64,000 bases of DNA, from the NCBI GenBank assembly GCA_029204225.1, contig CM055110.1, forward strand, positions 46,662,403-46,726,402, given 5' to 3'. This document shows positions 33,560 through 46,410 of the stretch, piece by piece; the stretch's first letter is position 1, and each line of letters starts with the position of its first letter. A model generated the notes under the pieces. It did no database searches. It was not told the origin of the DNA and saw nothing but the letters and a program-made list of their open reading frames with translations. A program made the translations under genes and the position numbers. The stretch comes from Diphasiastrum complanatum (lineage: Eukaryota > Streptophyta > Lycopodiopsida > Lycopodiales > Lycopodiaceae).

Positions 33560-34831
33560 GATGTGATGCCACAAAAATGTTAAATATAAAATATCAACAT
33601 AAATATGGCATGATATACTCAAAAATGAAGATACGACCTGGATAAGTATAAATCATGAAGAGGCCTAAGTCATTTTTTGGGAATATATCTCCTAAGTACT
33701 TGCCTTGTAATTAAAGGCATGACCTTTAAAAGGAAAAGGCATTGTCTTGGACAACCTTTACTAGGTCGTCCATACAAAATGACTAGATACGAAAAGACAT
33801 GATAAACTAGAGTAACTTTAACTCATAGTTAAGTATACGTCCTATGGTATAGTTAAACGTATTTTCAATCTAATTGTTAACTAGACCCTTTCGCGGGAGC
33901 GACACACCTGTTGTTTTAGAGGTGTGTTTGTTCGTCCCGTAGAACATATATTGATCTCACACTTCAGTCTCGATCATTGAGAGAGAAGAGTTTATGCTTA
34001 TGCAAGAGATTGAAGAAGTGAATAGAGTTCTGTGAGTTATTCTCTCTTATCTCTGTTCTTCGCACTGCTGAGTGTGAGTGATCTTGAGTCTGCTAACAAT
34101 CTCTAGCAAATTTCATGAATTACTCTCTGATCAGACAGTCGCTCTAGTGCATTACAGTCGTTTGCTATGTTTTCGTAAACCATGCTCTAAAAACTGTCTT
34201 TAAACCATGTTATTCGTCTGTCACGAATACTTTCTTTTCGGCACTCGAATAACGACTATATTTGGTATAGTCTAGCACGATCATTGAATAAAGTTGTATG
34301 TATACATATGAGATGATAGTCCCTGTCTGAAGAATTCAGTCTTTGATCTGTTTTCCTGATTGGCTTTGACATAAGTTTCTAACGTATTCTAAAACTCTTT
34401 GTGTTCTTTAACCATTAAGTTGGGCTTTAGTTGTTGAGGACTTCTGTCTAGAAACGAATAGTTCGCGAATGCGATTAATTAATTATCTGCACAGTTGCGA
34501 ATACATCGAACAATTCTCAATTCTCTGTTGGCACCTTTATCAGCCAGAGTATAGTACTGTTGTACTACTCTGATAACATCTCATCTGTAGAATGCGCTTC
34601 ATTCGATTCGATAGAGGCCAGATTGTTGTTTTGAATTTAGTAACATTACGCATCCCAAACATAAGTAATACTGGTTACTTTTTAATGTCTGATGACAACC
34701 AGAATAACACTCGAAACCACTTGCCATAATTGTACCAAAACCATAACTTTCTAACGCTATCCTCTGTGGGAACGACATTATTTACTATAAAATCTATATT
34801 AACCCTGTTGGTATAGTACGACATATACCAA
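33560..34831 (+). repeat. Gypsy-2 5' LTR
   Basis: Non-coding sequence before a GGCGCCGTTGC-type primer site, ending ...GACATATACCA. The start is placed at the first TG after the LX fragment and is uncertain by tens of bases. About 1.27 kb, a usual size for plant Gypsy LTRs. Confidence 0.65.
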
Positions 34832-34835
34832 TTTT

Positions 34836-34853
34836 TGGCGCCGTTGCTGGGGA
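34836..34853 (+). other. Primer binding site of Gypsy-2
   Basis: TGGCGCCGTTGCTGGGGA, the common plant Gypsy priming site with one change, four bases after the LTR end. Confidence 0.9.
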
Positions 34854-34905
34854 TAGTTTAGGAAAGTTATAAGAAATCTGACAAATCCATCTCCATCTCT
34901 AGTGT

Positions 34906-37135
34906 ATGTCAGATAGAGAATCCAGATTAGAACGATATCGTAAGCTTAGAGAGGAATTCTTACAAAGACAAAGTGAGAATACTAGTCAAAGAAATCTAGA
35001 CGAAATCACTGCCCAGTTATTGAACTCCTAATTAGCTTTGGTATGGAGGGTCCTGCTACACGTTTCACTTCTATTTCTAAAATTAAATACGATTATTTTA
35101 AAAGGAATTCTTCCGATGATGCAGATAGCTATGTCTCACAATTCGAGTCTATCGCTAATGCGAATAATGAGGGAACTGACGTAGATAAACTACGCATTTT
35201 TCCTGGTCTGCTAAAAATGTAGGCGCGCATATGGTACAGCCAAGTCAAACCAGGCCGTGTAGGAACCTGATACTTGCTGAAAGATTCGTTTCTGAACCAG
35301 TTCAGAGAGATTGGTTACAAATCTAGAATTCTTGGACGTCTGAGCAATGTTCAGAAGAAGAGTAAATAATCCCTTTGCAAATATACATGAAAGGTTAAAA
35401 ATCTCATAGGAAAACTAACCGGTGTATATCCCGTAGATATGCAGATCGAATAGTTTTTGGTTGGTTTACCACCAAAGATTGATCGATATTGCAGACAAGG
35501 GGACATGACCTCCTTAGCACTAGTAATATCTAGTGCCGAAAATTTCGAGACCTCAAAACTAGCACAAAAGCGACGATCGACTAAGAAATCTCGAAAGTGG
35601 AAGACTGATTCTAGTGACAGCAATGAAGATTCGGATTCTGATTCAAGTACCAGTTCTTCAAGCTCGGAATCTGAAAGCAGCGATTCATCAGAATCATAAG
35701 CTGACAAAGGAGAGAGAAAGAATAAACGATGAACTAAATGAAAGGATGACACAAAAGTTGTCAAGGATAAATCGTCAACTTCTAAAGTTGACTTTGGAAG
35801 AGTAATATGGCTGACCTTAGTAAAATGTTTAATGACTTGAAAGTGTAGATCTCTGAAGTTGCAGATAAAAGACCAAAAGCGTCTTTTTCCAACTCAAGAA
35901 TGTGGTGTACAAAATGTGGAACTTCTGGACACACTAAGGAAGACTGCACTACTATGAATGTCAAATACATTGAAGATCTTGCCTAGGAGGTACTTTTTAT
36001 TTTTCAAAATGATGTGACTACTAACTATGTATAGGGTACTGCAGCATCAGCCCAACAGGACAGACCCAAGTTTGCACCAAGAAGACATAATCCTCCTGAA
36101 TTTGTTGGACCAGCGAAGTCTCAAACCGTGACTAAACCAGTTTGCAAGTGTATATTTGAAATCCAGAGAGCTGAGATTTCAGACTGGTGAGACCAATAAC
36201 CGAGGTAAGCCAGCAGAACAAATCATGACCTGGAGTCATGACAAATATGAAGGTGAAACTCCTTTGTCCGACACCAGCTTTACATCAGAAGAATCTTCGT
36301 ATGCCTTGAATATTGTTTCCAATGAATCTGATATTGAAGTGCAGTACTTTGAATGTTATGAGAATGCTGATGACGAAGAATTCTTCGATGCCTGCGATGC
36401 TGAAGCGGATGTTTCGTATGAAGAAATTAACGTTGCAGACATGAACTCGAAAGAGTCTGACGATTTGGTAACAGGAACTAGGTTGGCGATAAGAAAACAT
36501 CTGTGGAGTCAACCATGAGCGAAATTCATGGCCATACCAAGGTCAGTATGTCAGAAGGTATCATTTTATCAGATTCAACTGAACTGATTGAACTTGCACC
36601 TGGCAGATTGCATGTTTCGAAGTCACTTGGAGAATCGGAGTTAGTGAAATTCACTGAACTATTGAAGGAGTACCAAGACGTTTTTGCCTGGTCGCTCGAC
36701 GATTTGAAGGGTATACCTGCAAAATTCAGAGAGCACCGAATCGATTTTAAGGAAGATCCGTACCTATTCAACAGAGACAGTATCGTCTTAATCCTAAATA
36801 CTCTCTCATGGTTAAGGATGAACTTAACAAGCACCTTAAGGCAGGTATAATCTATCTCGTCTTAAGTAGTGGATGGGTTTCACCCATTGTTGTCATCCCA
36901 AAGAAGAAGATTGGCAAAATACAAATATGCCAGGATCTCCGCAAACTCAATGCTGCCACAAGAAAGGACCATCATCCTCTGCCTTTCACTGATTCCATCC
37001 TAGATCAGGTTGCTGGTCAAGAGCGTTACAGTTTCTGTGACGGCTTTTTTGGATATAATCAAGTTGAACTGCAAAAGGAGGATCGTTCAAAGACCACATT
37101 CACTACGGATTGGGGCACTTATGCCTACGTTCATC
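34906..37135 (+). mobile_element. Gypsy-2 gag and RT, truncated by CACTA
   Basis: The plus strand reads a gag start MSDRESRLERYRKLREEF (34906), FGMEGPATRFTSIS, a zinc knuckle CTKCGTSGHTKEDC (about 35915-35955), an acidic stretch rich in SDSD (35600-35690), then RT: DVFAWSLDDLKGIP (about 36680), VSPIVVIPKKKIGK, PLPFTDSILDQVAG and GFFGYNQV (37040-37070), ending at DWGTYAY (37125). Several stops, frameshifts and a lost protease show it is dead. RT stops in the fingers/palm region where minus-strand CACTA sequence starts. Confidence 0.88.
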
Positions 37136-38290
37136 TTGCGGGATGCAATTTTGAGATTCTTTCGGTGATATAAAACAAAGATTCTTGTACAAGCCAATCT
37201 TCTGTAATGCTACCTTCTGGTCTTGTCTTTTGTCTCACAAAGCCCTCCAAAACTTTCGTAAAACTCTCAAGGCAGAACATCCATCGTGTGTGCATAGATC
37301 CTGCAATTGATACTTCTTCGACCAAATGCACTAGAAGATGAACTTGTATATCCAAAGAGGAAGTTGAAAGATCTATTTTCAACAAACATACAATTTCGAT
37401 CATTTGGATTTTCATGGAATCCAATTCATTATTTTTTATTTCTTTTGAGGAAATCCACCTGCAAGAATATTGATATAACATTAGGTTGTTTAGCACATAA
37501 AAATACTGAAATAGCACATATTTATACAAGTGTTTAAAAAGATATACAAACCTAATCATCGATGATAAATTGTAAAGCATATTTCGTATGTCATCGTTGA
37601 AGAGACCTCGAATAGAAAGTGAGTATGAATTGTAACATCTTATGCCAATCATGCGATTTCAATCCACTTATTTTACCATCTTTGGTAAATGATTTGCATA
37701 AAGAATGTGCATAGGTTGTTAGAGTTCTCATTGTTTTATGACATGTTTAACATGTGAGAGTTGCTCTTTTGTAAGAATCGCATGCTAGGTAGAATCTCAT
37801 CTCCACCTTCAGTGTATTGAATCCAATAAGGTCTTTTCACATCGGCTGCTTGTAGATCTTTACGAGCTACAAAGTTGTCTTTTATGCCAATTATGTGGTT
37901 CCATAGTGATTCACCGACGTTTTTGAATATGTGCATAGGATCCAATAGATGATTTATCAATAAATTCCTTCAATAGGGTAATTTATGAAAAATAGACAAC
38001 CATTTCATACCATCAATGGATTCATTCCATGAAGAATTAACATCATGATGTTTAAGCCATTCACCATGCCATTTCGCTACTCCCATGTGTGAGGGTAATG
38101 GTGTAATTAAAAGATTATTTTCTCAACCCACAAAAAAATGCCTATTAGACCTTCGAAAAGGATGATCAAGCGGCAAATATTTGCGATGATTTTTGTAAAA
38201 CATGATCTTTTGGACATGCATGTATTGTGTCACAATCCATTCCAAGTACGTTCATCACCTTTTGTGCTTCTTTTCATGTTTTAGGTATCA
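37131..38290 (-). pseudogene. CACTA (En/Spm) Tnp2-type transposase remnant
   Basis: On the minus strand: KVMNVLGMDCDTIHACP (about 38255), KYLPLDHPFRRSNRHF (about 38160), DPMHIFKNVGESLWN (about 37935), GLKSHDWHKML (37650), then a DUF4218-like part, DIQVHLLVHLVEEVSIAGSM, RWMFCLESFTKVLEGFV and RPEGSI (37190-37330). These follow the order of the plant transposase_21 and DUF4218 domains. Stops and frame changes show decay. Terminal CACTA repeats were not found nearby. The 3' end abuts Gypsy-2 at 37131. Confidence 0.85.
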
Positions 38291-39104
38291 AGTTTTCTTT
38301 CGAAGTATTCTATGCAACAACCAGAAAAGAAAAATAGCAATGTGAGTTGTTAGAAAAGAAAAGAAAAAATCAATCTAATGTAACTCACATGCTCAAATTC
38401 AATATTGTCCAATATTGCTTTTGAGTGCAAACCTGTCTATCAAAACACTTTTTTTTTATTTGTACTTAAAATCGACATTGATCCATCGATATCAATTTAG
38501 AGTGTGCCTTAACTTTGCAATTTCTCTATTCTTTGCTTTCGCGCTTGAAACTTATATCATAAATACTTTTTCTTGTTTTTTTTTCATTATGATGCATCCA
38601 CTACTTGTCATAGCACTATCATCTGGCCATTTATGCTCTTTTGGTACTAGTCATAGATGAGTTAGAAAACAAGTGTGGCTAAGTAAGATTAAAAAGCTAC
38701 AAAGATCCATTCAGTTGTTGATTCTTAAATCTTTGTTTAGCTAATCTATAAAACATGTGATCCTATCTCTTGATCACCATGTACAATTCACCGCCACTTT
38801 CCTACAGACTCTACAAGGTGTCATAGAAGATTATCTAGCGCAAGTTTTTGAGATTAGCTTTCTATTTGAATTTAATCAATTATGATCTAGAAAAACTATT
38901 GGACAGTCACTATTCACTTGTATAGTTTTTATTTTTTTGGATAGTTCTTAAAAGCTTGCAAAATTACACAGAGATTTAAACAATTTGTAGAAATACTCTA
39001 AAGATAAAAAATAGGTTCCATATTAACCTTGGGTTGGGCTGAATCGAATCGACATTTATATGGACTTTGAGTTGGGTCAAATTAAATTGAAGTTTAACGA
39101 TCCT
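38291..39104. other. Unassigned stretch between CACTA and Copia-A copy 1
   Basis: It is likely the front of the decayed CACTA gene (minus strand), but no motif is clear. No LTR ends. Confidence 0.35.
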
Positions 39105-41061
39105 AGGCTTGGGAGAATGCTTTCTGCAACACCGTTGTGCTGTAGTGTTAAGATGCAGTTCTTCTGTAAATGATATTACGATCATTGCAGAAGTCAATGA
39201 ATCGATTCGAGATGTATTCTCCACCTCGATCTATTCTGATCTGTTTCACTTCATTACCAGTGCATCTTTTTGCCCAATTCACATACTCTGTGAATTTGTC
39301 AAATGCTTCTGATTTATTGTGAATAAAGTAGACTCTGGAAAACTTACTGTAATCATCAATAAAGGTTATATAATGCTTTGAGCCTCCTACTGAGATCACA
39401 CTAAAAGGTCCACAGATGTCAGAATATACAAGCTCAAGAATCTTTGTAGTCTTGTAGGAGTCTTTGACAAAAGGAGTACGTGACATCTTACCCTTCAGAC
39501 ATGCATCATAGGTCATCGAACTAGTTGCATTCGAGATGCTCACCCTTGTGATTGCTCCATGATGGCTTGCTTGATATAGTGCCATTGAATTCACATGGCA
39601 TAGTCTCCTGTGCCATAGAATATCTGATGAATCATCACGAGTCTGATGTACTTGATCTACAGGTAGGCGTACCTTCAAGTGATACATGTTGTCTTTTCTT
39701 CTTCTTTGAGTAATGAGCATACTGGTACTTGCATCAACAACGTTGCATGCTTCGTCTGAGAACGTCACACTCATCCCTGCATTAGCTATTCTTGCCATTG
39801 ATAGCAAGTCCTGCTATAGCGTAGGCACGAACAAAACATCTTTGGGTCGTCTGTCTCTGCCGTTTGTGTTGAGCCATAATGAACCAGTACCATTCACTTA
39901 ATGCTTTGATCCATCTCCAAGAACAATAAATCTTGATGGATCTGCACTTTGGAAATCAGACATTATCCGTCTTGATGTAACGAAGTGCGTGATAGCTCCT
40001 GAATCAAGAATTACCTCCTGTGTGTCAGGCGTTGATACTGCACACATGTCTGCACAGATGTAGGCAGTAGAATTCCCATGATTCGATCTTTCTTCGCCCA
40101 TCTTTGAGCTCTCTGGCTCCTCAACATAGGATGAACTATTGTTGTTCTCCTGTTTGCTTTGAGGTGATTCGTTTCTTGGGTTTTGGCAGCAGTCCATGGC
40201 TGCATGACCCTTCTTATGATAGTGGATACACTCAATTTTCGGATTAAGCCAATGTGAATTGACAACATGTCCTTCGCATTTGCATCTCACGCATGTCTTC
40301 TTGTCTCCACTTTGCTGTTTCGACCTTTCTTTGTTCTTCCATTTGCCTTTGTTGGCTCCTTCTACTTGCTGATCTCAATCCTACCTTCGATCTGACTCCC
40401 TATTAGGCTTGAATTGCTTCATTGATTTCTCCTTGTTGTTGTAGAGAGCTTGGTCAGAAGCATCCTTGTAATCAAGGTGCTCTCGAGCTTCGACTTCTTC
40501 TCGAATCTCGACAACAGCCTTTTTGAGTGTCATTGTAGGATCTTTTGCTAGCAGTGTTCTGGTTGTCTAGAAGGATCTTAGTAAGGCTCTCAATAGATAT
40601 GTAAGCTGCTCCTCTGCTGACACTGCATTTTCTACTCCAAAATTGTGTAGTGGAAGGAATAGCTCTTTCATCTTTTTAATAAAGGAAGTGAGATCTTTGC
40701 TATCCCACTGCAGGTTTGTCAACTGATCTTCGAACAGCATGATTTGACTGCATGATTTTGTTTGAAATCTTATGAGTAATGTATCCCACATCTCCTTTGC
40801 TTTGGAGATTGTATCCAGGTCAAGAGTTAGACTATCCTCGATGGATGAAGATAGCATGGCTACTGCCTTGTCATTCTTCCCCCTCCATTTGCGTAGCTCC
40901 CTGTCTGTTGTTGTAGGCATCTCCTTGGTGCCATCTACCTAGGGAAATAATTCTTTTCCCTTTAGTATCAACGAGGTCTTAACCTTCCATGCTAGGAAGT
41001 TAGATTCTGATGAATCGAGGATTGTACAGATCTTGGATTGTATGCTACTTATTGAAGCCAT
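39105..41061 (-). pseudogene. Copia-A copy 1 gag to integrase
   Basis: Minus-strand blocks from the ATG at 41061: MASISSIQSKI, gag UBN2-like with WDTLLIRFQTKS and WDSKDLTSFIKKMKEL (40567-40920), two CCHC knuckles (about 40195-40310), the protease motif VILDSGAITHF (about 40000), GAG-pre-integrase LWHRRLCHVNSMALYQ (about 39590), and the integrase HSDICGPF-like, FIDDYSKF and RGGEYIS (39180-39440). The D-x-x-F zinc pattern is CLKGKMSRTPF. The frame ends near HNG (about 39110), after which sequence is unrelated. RT and RNase H are absent. Confidence 0.9.
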
Positions 41062-41160
41062 TGTTGTGAATTGTGTTCTCACTTGTTGATGGTTCTTTGT
41101 TTGAATGCTTAGCCTCTTGGATTTGATAGCTTTCTGGCTATGTCAGACTATGACAGATGG

Positions 41161-41172
41161 GCTTTGATACCA
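41161..41172 (-). other. Primer binding site of Copia-A copy 1
   Basis: The minus strand reads TGGTATCAAAGC (one change from the consensus), just inside the LTR end. Confidence 0.8.
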
Positions 41173-41173
41173 C

Positions 41174-42208
41174 TGATACGAATTAAAATGTGGAACGCAA
41201 ATTGCAAATATCAATCAGACTCTGAGACGAAACGAAACGAAACGAAGCGAAACTGGACGAAATGAAGCGAAACGAGACGAAACTTGAACGAGCTCTGATA
41301 TTGACATTGCTGAAGCAAAATCAAATTAATTGCAAACGAAAAACAATTCGAATGGATTTTAGATATGATTGCTGGTCAATGTCGGCTATATCATTCCTAC
41401 AATCCTCTAGAATGTAGACAGATACTGTTGACCTATGTTTTAGATTAATACAACATTTAACAAAAACTGAACCAATGTGTAGAATAGATAGAACAAGTGG
41501 GTGAGATACACAAGCAATAATAGACAATAATTCATTCAAGATCAGAAAAAATTAAGAGTGATATGTGCGTAATAGCTATAGTATCATCTATTGATCCTCT
41601 TGTTTTTTAAGCACTGTATGACAGACCCACACAGCGCATTGGTGTGAGAGAAGCGATGTTCTCCCATGAGTAATGTCTTGCTTACTAGCGGATTTCTTGG
41701 ATCTCTATGGATCCTACTTACAAAACATGTCTCCCTCGCAGGTGGACTTCTATTCTATGTTGTATTTTTCTATCTGCTACTGTATGTATCTTATACATTC
41801 AGAGTAGCACACAGATTAGATAAACTAAACAATCTATAACGAATCATGGATTAAAAGAGAGATGCGTTAGGCACGTCCTAATTCTCTTTCGTTGATGTCA
41901 TCATATCATATCAGGGTTTTTGTACTTCATGGTACTTGCATGATCTTCTTGATCCTTTGGAGTGTGAAGGTCAAAAACTGTCGCAAAAATTTTTGTGTCA
42001 CTTTGAGCCATTTGACTTTCTCCTATTCTATCACGAAAAATTTTCTTTCGCGAACTTTTCGCGTTTGTGTCTCTTCGTCTGGGTGTTCGCGAACATTTTC
42101 GCTTCGTGTCTTTTCGTGATGTTCACGAATATTTTTGCTTCGTGTCTTTTCGTCAGAATGAGGGCTGAAAGCTAGCAAAGCTTTGGTAAGAGACGTTTTG
42201 TTTCTTCA
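41174..42208 (-). repeat. Copia-A 5' LTR, copy 1
   Basis: It aligns along its length with the plus-strand LTR at 56514-57474 (shared AAGCTTTGCTAGCTTTC, AGGATCAATAGATGATACT, CTTGAATGAATT segments). The start is at a TGAAGAAACAAAACG and the end just before the primer site. It contains CGAAACGAAACG repeats at 41222-41290. Confidence 0.85.
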
Positions 42209-42312
42209 AAGGTTTGATATGCACAGTTTCTTTACATTCCAACGTTTACTACTTTGCTCATGACTCTAGCATCACACTAATTGTATTATACATAGGCTGT
42301 AAAGATAGATCC

Positions 42313-43690
42313 AAACACATGGGTGGTCAAACCTATTACACCCAAGGTTGATGATGGATTGTCCACCACAGATCACAACATTGATCACCCAAGGCAAGCC
42401 AAGGGAGGTCATTATGATTCTCAAATGGATATCGTGCGATGGACTGAAGCATTAGCCACAGTTGACTGTATGGAAGGGCTTGCATGTCAACCTGAATTAG
42501 ATACAGAACCCAATACAACTTCACCGAAAGGTTACACCCTTGACATGCCAAAAACTTATGGGTGAACATGATCAACATGGCATGGTGAGCAACAGAGCCT
42601 ATACCCGAGCAAGTTAAAGATGACATGGTGCCCTGGCAGCATGTCTTTTCATACAACGAAGAAGTTGAGCTGACAAGTGAACATGTCCTATAACATATGG
42701 ATCCTGATCAGTTTGAAATGAGGAAGATACCAGCTCAACCTCCATAGAAATTGCCAATGGCTAAAGTATTCAAGGTTGAACCACCCAATGCACCAATTAC
42801 TAAGAAAAATCAAATGAAATAGTGCTACAATTAGGTGATCCGTTGGAGTGATCTACCAGAAGAAGCAATAGCTATGGTTGATGTAGATATTCATAATCAC
42901 GAAGCGAATATCAAGCCAGTTCCCAAGAAAGATAACAAGGATGTATCCAATTAGGTTGACAAAAAAGAAAAAAAAAAGAGTATTGGACTCTTTGAAATCT
43001 ATTCGGTTGGTGGAACTAGATGCAGTGTCATCATAACAGATGACTAGAAGCCCAAAGCTTACGAGTCGTGCTAAGATCAACATGTCGAAGAAAGAATCCC
43101 ATCGACAAACGCTAGTTCACGAGATGCCAGAAACCTTCAAAAATTATATGTTAGATGACGTAGTAATTATGCTGCCACAAGCGCAAACAGAGTCTGATAA
43201 GGATCAGAAACCAAAAGAACAAGTCTTTAAAGGACTTCGTGAACACAACCAATAAATCTAACTAAGCCATGCAAAGAAGAGAAGATTGTTTATATGGGAG
43301 AACAATTGACACCCACCTAGTCCAAACGGCTATGTGCTCTATTGGTAGAATACAAAGACTATTTTGCATGGTCATACAAAAATCTAAAGGGTATACCACC
43401 AACTGTAGTCCAACACACCATACCTTTGGTGGATGGAGTAGTTCCCAAGGTGAGCCGATATTATCGCTGGAATCCTAACTACACGGAATTGATCAAACAT
43501 GAGTTGTAGAAGCTGCTTGTCGCCGATTTCATTTATGAAATCGATTATATAGAATGGGTATCGCCAATAGTCATGGTACCCAAAAAGAACGACAAAATAT
43601 GAATAAGTATAAATCTGAAGGTGTTAAATGTGGTTACAAAAAAAGATCATTTTCTCTTACCTTTCATGGAAAGTGTTATTTTGGAGAAAG
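42313..43690 (+). mobile_element. Ty3/Gypsy fragment, copy 3 (gag-pol linker, RT start)
   Basis: Stop-filled frames on the plus strand contain DYFAW-x-YKNLKGIPP, VVQHTIPLVDGVVPKV (43390-43455), RYYRWNPNYTELIKHEL and WVSPIVMVPKKNDK (43555-43600). The DLKGIP and EHTIPL blocks are shared with 3965-5112 and 14139-16320. It ends after FMESVI (43675), where an LX LTR begins. Confidence 0.8.
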
Positions 43691-44692
43691 AATTTTGTGG
43701 ACAATAAGCACCTGGTTTTACGGAAGCGAATGAAGGTCCACGCTTTTCCAAGTGCCGAGTGGAACGACATCACCTGTGGTGCAATGGGTCCTGCAACAGA
43801 TTAGGGGTGGATAATGTTAGCAGATTCCAGAGAATTCCCAGATGCTGAGCCAAGCTGAAGACAAAGAGTATCTCTCACCCATGACCGAGGAGGTCTTAGA
43901 AGGAGGAGAGCAGAAGAAGCTGAGAGCCGAGCATGAGAGCCGAGAATTACTAGCTAGGAAGACAGTCATTATCTATGTGAGCCTACAGTGAGCTTTGATT
44001 GTATTGTCAATTACTCTTGAGTGAATAAAGAAGATCTTCCACGAGTTCTTGATGATTGTAAAGCTCCTTGTTCATGGAAATGTTCTTCAGTGAAATTTCT
44101 ATGAGCATGTTCTGATTTCCTTTTGTGTTTGTGGATTAATTAGATTTCTTGCTTCCTCTCTTGCTTGTGGAAAGTAGATGTGGATTAACTTTCTTGTTTC
44201 TTGATTTTGTAGCTTCAGCATGCAGGTAGACTATAGAGGCTGAGATTGTGGATCAGATTTGCATACCTTCTAACAATCTTGTCCTTGATTGTTCTTGGGC
44301 ACTCCAAGCATCAAGAAATGGGTGTTTCTTGATTCTTGGGCTGCTTGAGTGCTGCTAGAAATCTAGTTTTCTTGTTTCTTGTTTATTGCTGAGTAGCTTA
44401 ATCTTGTCATTGTTTGTTCCTTGATTTTGGTAGATAGATTGTAGATTTGCTCCCTGATTCTGAACATTGATCTACTAAGCTAGAACTGGTTGTATGGCTT
44501 GTATATGGATGTAGCTGAGTAACGTATCCGTCTCTTCCCACTGACAGGCTGGGAATACACATTGTTGTCTGAGAAACACTTTCGCTTGGAAATCGTTCTA
44601 ACAAGAAGACCAAACCGTAACCAACGGAAGTAACCAAAAGAAGAAAGATAAAAGAAACCATGTTCACAGATTCAATGAAAATCTGTGAACAA
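43690..44692 (+). repeat. LTR family LX, copy on the plus strand
   Basis: It matches the complement of 55111-56425 along most of its length: the front 43695-43990 with 56105-56420, the back 43985-44690 with 55111-55800. It starts TGTGGACAATAAGCACCTG and ends CTGTGAACA, giving TG...CA ends. It lacks an about 240-base inner part that is present in the other copy. An 11-base inverted pair (GTTCACAGATT / AATCTGTGAAC, 44662-44690) is at its end. Confidence 0.8.
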
Positions 44693-44693
44693 G

Positions 44694-44900
44694 CATGTCG
44701 GAATCCGACGTGTGTTCTACAAAAAATAATAGAAACTTTCCAAAAAATGTCTGATGGGACGTCCGTCCGTGACGTGTAATTGGACGTCGGAATCCGACGT
44801 CCAAAGGGACATCGGATTCAGACGTCTGTTAACAGAATGCCCTCTTAAAATTTCCAACGTGGGTGTCCAATGGGTTTTTATGTCGGAATCCGACGTACCT
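44694..44900. repeat. Cluster of palindromes GACGTCGGAATCCGACGTC (left)
   Basis: Four copies of a 13-19 base palindrome with a single central base: 44697-44709, 44783-44801, 44808-44826 (variant) and 44881-44894. They are CpG-rich. A matching CpG-depleted set is at 51376-51709. They could be subterminal protein-binding repeats of a DNA transposon. Confidence 0.75.
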
Positions 44901-45359
44901 AAATAGGCTAAAAATAAAATAAAAAATGCATAAAAAATAGCACGCGCATTTCTATCGGTTTATTTTTGGAGTCATATTCTTGGGAAGACACTAGTCTTGG
45001 ATTGCTTTTGAGACAATGTTTTTGGATTCCATTGACATTTGGATCAAGTAACAAGCATGAGGTACTTTCTATACTTACATTACTTGATTCACATTATGAA
45101 TTGCAATATCTTATTGTATTACTTTTTGAAAATCTGACATTGCACAAAGTTTCACAATTCCTAGTTAGTTAAGACATTGCACATCTTTGAATACGACATT
45201 GCTCATATTTTGAGAATTTGACATACAAAACCAACCAATAACAATATTGCGATCAATTGCAATAATACATATATTGAAGTCAATCAATGTATCACAAAAT
45301 TGCTGCTTTTGCAGTCTCTCTAACTTATGATAGATGAACTAAAATTTACATTAAAGCCT

Positions 45360-46410
45360 AATCTACTCATCGTCCTCTTCACGTCCGCTCTGCATGAAAA
45401 CAAGCAAACAAGACACATTAGTATTTAATGCTTGAACATACTAATGGTTAAGAGTGAACACATACGCGTTTTACAACAATAATATATGAAGAATACAAAA
45501 TTTAAATGTTTCAAAGAAATTTACACGTGGAGGATGACCCTCGCTCTTCAGTTTATTGACTAATGCCTTGTATGATTTCCTAAAGGCAAAGTCGTACTTT
45601 TCCTTGGTCGGTAGACGTTCATAGTCTGCCAACTATCCATTTAATTTAGGTTGGAATTAGTTTAGGGCTAGGTTGGAGCAGCTAGTCATAATGCATGCTA
45701 GAAAAGGAATTCATATGAAATCAATGACAAACTATAAGAGTAGTTTAGATTCACTTACCATGCTTGCTTGCAAGCCCGCCTTTCTGCTCAAGCCCAACTT
45801 AGAGTTTCCTATTCCATGCATCCTAGCGGTCGTGACATCTCTTTGAATCTTGTTTTTATCTAGTGCTTTCTCATCGTTTTTTACATTGTTCCAATATGAC
45901 CTTGAACAACAGTGGGGTTTGGATTGCCAGTTCCTATAAGCTTGTCGTGTTGTATCACAGACGACGATGTCTTATCCACAAGTTCATATGCTTATGAATT
46001 TCCTTCGAGTCAAATTTCTCGTCTTGTGGGAATTCACCACGAAGGGTACCAACAACCTGCCATTTAAGATCATTAGATTGTTTAGGCCATTTTATAAACA
46101 ATCTATTTCCAAAATGACATTGGCACAAAGAATACAATCGGTCCATAACCACTCTCACTTTACGGTTGGTGATTATGTTCCCTTGAGGATCCACATCGTA
46201 ATAGGGATTCGTGGATGACTCTTCAGTAGGGGCGGGAGCTGTGGCCGCTTGTGAGGTACCACTCTCATCTTGGCTAGGCATCAAGCTTTGCAATTGTGCT
46301 TTTTGCTCAGGATTTAGTGATGCATAGAAATTTGAAACATAATCTCCCGAGCTCTCACCACTACCGGTGGACCCCAACATGATTACTACATTCATAAACG
46401 TACAATACAT
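45360..46410 (-). pseudogene. Plant En/Spm-type accessory protein remnant (transposase_24-like)
   Basis: A 151-codon minus-strand frame (45955-46410) starts with a disordered Ser/Glu/Ala-rich part (YASLNPEQKAQLQSL, PAPTEESSTNP) and continues with NRKVRVVMDRLYSLCQ, FIKWPKQSNDLKWQ and VVGTLRGEFPQDEKFD. After a frame break come SYWNNVKNDEKALDKNKIQR and TARMHGIGNSKLGL (45780-45900), then DYERLPTKEKYDFAFRKSY and VNKLKSEGHPPR (45530-45630). This order recalls the plant transposase (Ptta/En/Spm) domain. Assignment is by pattern only. Stops separate the parts. Confidence 0.55.
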
